Positions 4,587 to 7,737 of a stretch of 7,737 nucleotides of DNA are shown here, piece after piece (position 1 is the stretch's first letter; every line of letters starts with the position of its first letter). The stretch is from CAYQAJ01 sp964415245. GTDB taxonomy: Bacteria; Planctomycetota; Planctomycetia; Pirellulales; Pirellulaceae. The position numbers and the translations under genes were made by a program. The notes below the pieces were generated by a model. That model did no database searches, was not told where the DNA came from, and was given only the letters and a program-made list of their open reading frames with translations. The stretch is taken from NCBI GenBank assembly GCA_964415245.1, contig CAYQAJ010000243.1, positions 1-7,737 on the forward strand. Reading direction: 5' to 3'.

Positions 4587-6225
4587 ACCCAACGGCTCAA
4601 AGTACATTGCCCAGAGCGGCACCGACACACCCGCGCGTTTCGCGGCGCGCGGCGATTCAGGCGGGGGCGATTGGGTTGCTTGGGCTTGGCATGAATCACG
4701 TCGCGGCGCTGCGGGCGCTCGCGGCGGAGGGGGCGGGTAACTCAGGCGAGCGCCCGAAGCCGCCGGCGCGGGCTGTCATCTATATCTTTCTTTCCGGCGG
4801 GCTCGCGCAGCACGACAGCTTCGACCCCAAGCCCGAGGCGCCCGACGACGTGCGGGGCGAGTTTTCGCCGATCGCCACGCGGACCTCGGGCGTCTTCGTG
4901 TGCGAGCACTTGCCGCGGCTGGCCGAGCGGAGCGACAAGTGGGCGCTCGTCCGCTCGCTCACGCATCCGTACAACGAGCACTCGCAGGGGCACATGGTGA
5001 TGCTCAGCGGGCGGACTCCCATGCCGCCGGGCTTCAGCCCCAATGAACCGCGCCCCGGCGATTGGCCGTCGATCGCGGCCGTGGCGGGCGATCAACTCCC
5101 AACCATCAACAATCTGCCGCCAGCGATCGTTCTGCCCGAGCGGCTCATCCACAACACCGGCCGTGTGATTCCCGGGCAGTTCGCGGGCGAGATGGGCAGC
5201 CGGCGCGATCCGTGGTTCGNNNNNNNNNNNNNNNNNNNNNNNNNNNNNNNNNNNNNNNNNNNNNNNNNNNNNNNNNNNNNNNNNNNNNNNNNNNNNNNNN
5301 NNNNNNNNNNNNNNNNNNNGTGATTCCCGGGCAGTTCGCGGGCGAGATGGGCAGCCGGCGCGATCCGTGGTTCGCCACCGCGGTTCCGTACAACCCCAAG
5401 ACGTACGGCGCGTATCCCGACTACGAGTTTCATCACGAGCGAGGCAAGGAGCATGCGCCGAACGTGAGCTTCGAGGCGCCGAACCTCGCGCTGCCTCAGG
5501 GACTTTCACAGGGACGGTTCGCGAGCCGGCAAGAGCTGGTCCGTCTGCTCGATGCACAGCGGCGGCAATTGGAAGGGGCCGCGGCCATCGAGCGCTTCGA
5601 CCGCTACCGCCAGTCGGCCATTTCGCTATTGGCCGACCCGAGCACGCAGCGGGCGTTTGACGTCACGCGGGCCGACGAGAAGCTGCAAGACCGCTACGGC
5701 CGCAACTCGTTCGGGTGGTCGCTGCTCATGGCGCGGCAGTTGGTCGAGGCGGGCGTGGGGCTAGTGCAGGTGAACCTGGGCAACGATGAAACGTGGGACA
5801 CGCACCAGGCAGCGTTCCCCAACCTCAAAAACTTTCTACTGCCGCCGATGGACCAGGCAGTGTCGGCCCTGTTGGACGATCTCGACGAGCGCGGCCTGTT
5901 GGAATCGACGCTCGTCGTCATGGCGGGTGAGTTCGGCCGCACGCCGCGCATCTTCTCGATTCCCAACGCCAAGCTGCCGGGCCGCGACCACTGGGGCGCC
6001 GTGCAAACGGTGTTCTTCGCCGGCGGCGGCGTGCGCGGCGGCACGGTCATCGGTGCATCCGACGCCAAAGGCGCCTACCCCGCCGCCGACCCGCAAAAGC
6101 CCGAGAACATGGCCGCCACGATCTACCACTCGCTCAGTCTGCCCGCCACCGCCGCCTGGCACGACGAGCTGGACCGCCCCCACCACATCTACCACGGCGA
6201 ACCGATTGCGGGACTGACGGGGTGA
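4583..6225 (+). CDS. DUF1501 family exported protein (interrupted by an artefactual assembly gap)
   Basis: A member of the DUF1501 family, abundant in planctomycetes and related by fold to the alkaline phosphatase / sulfatase group; its reaction is unknown. The true protein is 495 residues once the gap and one 55-base duplicate are removed (155 bases); as written, the frame breaks at 5220. The N-terminus is Tat-like: SRRAAIQAG (20-28), then the hydrophobic AIGLLGLGM, pointing to export. Family motifs are YIFLSGGLAQHDSFDPKP (67-84), EHSQGHMVMLSGRTP (132-146), LVQVNLGNDETWDTH (342-356), MAGEFGRTPR (395-404) and GRDHWG (415-420), with conserved Asp and His that could bind metal. ATG 4583 was chosen because the Tat motif follows it; the frame is open further upstream. 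There is no Shine-Dalgarno sequence, and the start overlaps the preceding stop. A PSCyt gene follows 163 bases later, the usual genomic partner. Confidence 0.92.
5165..5374. repeat. Identical 55-base duplication flanking an assembly gap
   Basis: Bases 5165-5219 and 5320-5374 are identical over 55 positions (both start GTGATTCCCGGG and end GTGGTTCG) and abut the N-run on its two sides. Both encode the same residues, VIPGQFAGEMGSRRDPWF. This is the pattern left when two contigs sharing a k-mer-length overlap are scaffolded instead of merged. It is not a biological repeat. Confidence 0.93.
5220..5319. other. Run of 100 N (scaffold gap, probably of zero real length)
   Basis: Exactly 100 undetermined bases, a conventional filler for a gap of unknown size. 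Removing the Ns plus one flanking 55-base copy deletes 155 bases and joins the upstream and downstream DUF1501 frames exactly, so no sequence appears to be missing. Confidence 0.95.
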
Positions 6226-6234
6226 TCGCGCGGC

Positions 6235-6264
6235 TTTCAATAGCCTCATTTGGTCGGTTACAAT
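6235..6264 (+). promoter_or_regulatory. Possible sigma-70-like promoter upstream of the PSCyt gene
   Basis: TACAAT (6259-6264) differs from the -10 consensus TATAAT by one base. The best upstream partner, TTTCAA (6235-6240), lies 18 bases away and matches TTGACA poorly. It is 125 bases before the PSCyt start codon in a 163-base intergenic space. Support is weak, and planctomycete promoters are poorly defined. Confidence 0.2.
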
Positions 6265-6388
6265 GGGGTCGCTTACCGACTCCCGCACGAACAGTCGCGG
6301 CCCGAGTCGGTATCTCGATCGCCGGTCGTGCAATGCGGCGGCGAAATCGAATACACCGGGCAGCATTCCCACCTTTGGTTCTCGTGCC

Positions 6389-7737
6389 ATGAACCGATCC
6401 CACTTGAAGGCACGCGTGTTCGTTGGAAAGTTGGGCGCGAGCGTTGTCGGCATTGTGGCCGGTTTCGGGGCGCTTCTGTGGTTTGCCGCTGCGACCGCGC
6501 GGGGCGATGATGCCGCGATTGACTTCGACCGCGATATCCGGCCGATCTTTGTCAGCCGCTGCTTCAAGTGCCACGGGCCCGGAACGGGTGAAGGGGGATT
6601 GCGGCTGATCGGGCGCGATGCCGCGACCGCCGAGCTCGAATCGGGAAGCCACGCAGTGGTGTCGGGCAAGCCCGAGGAGAGCGAGTTGTTGCGGCGCGTG
6701 TCGGCCGACGACGAATCGGAGCGAATGCCGCCCGAGGGCCCGCCGCTCGAACCCGGTCAGATCGAAAAGCTGCGAGCGTGGATCGTCGCCGACGCGCCGT
6801 GGACACCGCACTGGGCGTACCGGCCGCTCGCCGTGCCCGCATTGCCCGACGAAGTGCAGTTCGGCAGCAGTGGCGACAGCGCCAACGACGGCGCGGCAAG
6901 TAGCGCGGAGCAGCCTTTCAGCCGCTCGCCCATCGACCGCTTCATCGCGGCCCGGCTTGCCGGCGAGCAACTTTCCCCCTCGCCGCCGGCCGACCGGCGC
7001 TCACTGCTGCGGCGCGTGAGCTTCGATCTGGTGGGCCTGCCCCCGTCGCCGGAAGAGATTGAGGCATTCCTGGCCGACGACCGCCCCGACGCCTACGAGC
7101 GCGTGGTCGATCGGCTCTTGGCCAGTCCCCGCTACGGCGAGCGGTGGGCGCGGCACTGGATGGACGTGGTGCACTTCGCCGAAACGCACGGGCACGATCA
7201 GGACCGCCCTCGCCCCAACGCTTGGCCGTACCGCGACTACCTGATTCGCGCCTTCAACCGCGACGTGCCCTATGCCCAGTTCGTTCAGGAGCAAGTGGCG
7301 GGCGACACGCTCTTCCCGAATTCGCCCGACGCTATCGAAGCCACGGGGATGCTCGCCACCGGGCCGTGGGACGAGAGCTCGCTGCGCGACATTCGCGAGG
7401 ACACGCTCGACCGCGAGATCGCCCGGTACATCGACCGCGACGACATCGTGAGCACGGTGATGTCGACGTTCGTCAGCGCGACGGTGCACTGTGCACGGTG
7501 CCACGACCACAAGTTCGACCCGATCTCGCAGAGCGAGTATTACGGCCTGCAAGCGGTGTTCGCGGGCATCGACAAGGCGAACCGACCGTACGACCTCGAC
7601 CCGGCGGTGGCCGTGGCGCGGCGCGAGTTCGAGGCGATCAAGGCCGCTCTGCCGGCAATGCGCGACAGCGGCGACCTGGCGGCTCTCGCCCAGGCGTGGC
7701 AGCGGATGGAGAGGATTGCGAATAAGGGGCGGAGAAG
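6389..7737 (+). CDS. Planctomycete cytochrome-c-like PSCyt1 / DUF1549 (PSCyt2) protein, 3' truncated
   Basis: The first 449 residues of a large exported protein of the PSCyt1-DUF1549-DUF1553 type; the frame runs off the window without a stop. An N-terminal signal or anchor spans about 15-37, ending near ATARGDD. PSCyt1 begins with DFDRDIRPIFVSRCFKCHGPG: CFKCH at 58-62 is a CxxCH c-type haem motif. It ends near WIVAD at about 131-135. After a short low-complexity Gly/Ser/Asp/Ala linker, DUF1549/PSCyt2 starts at SPIDRFIAARL (180-190). It includes LLRRVSFDLVGLPPSPEEIEAFL, YGERWARHWMDVVHFAET and NAWPYRDYLIRAFNRDVPY, and closes with CARCHDHKFDP, a second CxxCH at 368-372. The DUF1553 part should lie beyond the edge. 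The start was chosen for the signal sequence; no Shine-Dalgarno sequence is visible. The role is unknown; an extracytoplasmic, possibly haem-binding partner of the upstream DUF1501 protein is inferred from family context. Confidence 0.93.
   Translation, partial: MNRSHLKARVFVGKLGASVVGIVAGFGALLWFAAATARGDDAAIDFDRDIRPIFVSRCFKCHGPGTGEGGLRLIGRDAATAELESGSHAVVSGKPEESELLRRVSADDESERMPPEGPPLEPGQIEKLRAWIVADAPWTPHWAYRPLAVPALPDEVQFGSSGDSANDGAASSAEQPFSRSPIDRFIAARLAGEQLSPSPPADRRSLLRRVSFDLVGLPPSPEEIEAFLADDRPDAYERVVDRLLASPRYGERWARHWMDVVHFAETHGHDQDRPRPNAWPYRDYLIRAFNRDVPYAQFVQEQVAGDTLFPNSPDAIEATGMLATGPWDESSLRDIREDTLDREIARYIDRDDIVSTVMSTFVSATVHCARCHDHKFDPISQSEYYGLQAVFAGIDKANRPYDLDPAVAVARREFEAIKAALPAMRDSGDLAALAQAWQRMERIANKGRR

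Noticed and set aside
5165..5374. Biological direct repeat or insertion target duplication flanking a mobile element
   Set aside because: 55 bases is far too long for a target duplication, and removing one copy with the Ns restores an exact reading frame, so it is an assembly artefact.
5836..6970. Long minus-strand ORFs opposite the DUF1501 and PSCyt genes
   Set aside because: Compositionally biased shadow frames without recognisable domains, opposite well-supported coding sequence.
1..7737. A clearly new defence, mobile or biosynthetic system
   Set aside because: All well-supported genes belong to known families, and no toxin, nuclease, transposase or biosynthetic motif was seen; only the HEAT-like ORF is unassigned.

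Overview
The window looks like a high-GC planctomycete chromosome fragment, most likely Pirellulales-like and probably from a draft or metagenome assembly. The main evidence is the pairing of a DUF1501 gene with a gene carrying planctomycete-specific cytochrome-c-like domains (PSCyt1/PSCyt2). Supporting signs are weak or absent Shine-Dalgarno sequences and intergenic spaces filled with palindromic and 7-base repeats. No CRISPR array, transposase, phage gene, tRNA or rRNA was found.

Layout, left to right. (1) 3-1214 (+): C-terminal half of a membrane-bound ion-pumping pyrophosphatase (hppA) with a long extra hydrophilic segment. A 91-base gap to the next gene holds a perfect 9-bp hairpin. (2) 1306-2790 (-): an M81-family (MlrC-like) metallopeptidase, convergent with hppA. 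(3) 2791-3118: a noncoding divergent intergenic region with an inverted pair of small palindromes (REPIN-like) and two abutting tracts of degenerate 7-base tandem repeats. (4) 3119-3781 (+): an RraA-like / class II pyruvate-aldolase-like protein. (5) 3782-4046: noncoding, with a third 7-base tract of different sequence and a bulged hairpin. (6) 4047-4586 (+): an unrecognised small HEAT-like ORF with lower G+C and an uncertain start. It overlaps the next gene by ATGA. (7) 4583-6225 (+): a Tat-exported DUF1501 protein whose sequence is broken by 100 Ns. The gap is flanked by an identical 55-base duplication and is almost certainly an assembly artefact; collapsing it restores a single 495-residue frame. 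(8) 6389-end (+): the N-terminal 449 residues of a PSCyt1/PSCyt2 (DUF1549, normally followed by DUF1553) protein, cut by the window edge.

How the genes may work together. The DUF1501 and PSCyt genes form the familiar planctomycete exported pair, whose substrate is unknown. The M81 protein and the RraA-like aldolase are divergent and may share regulation; both resemble small-molecule catabolic enzymes. hppA is a separate bioenergetic gene. I see no clear new defence or mobile system. The most distinctive signals are the repeat architecture around the RraA-like gene, the pyrophosphatase insertion, the HEAT-like ORF, and the correctable scaffold gap.
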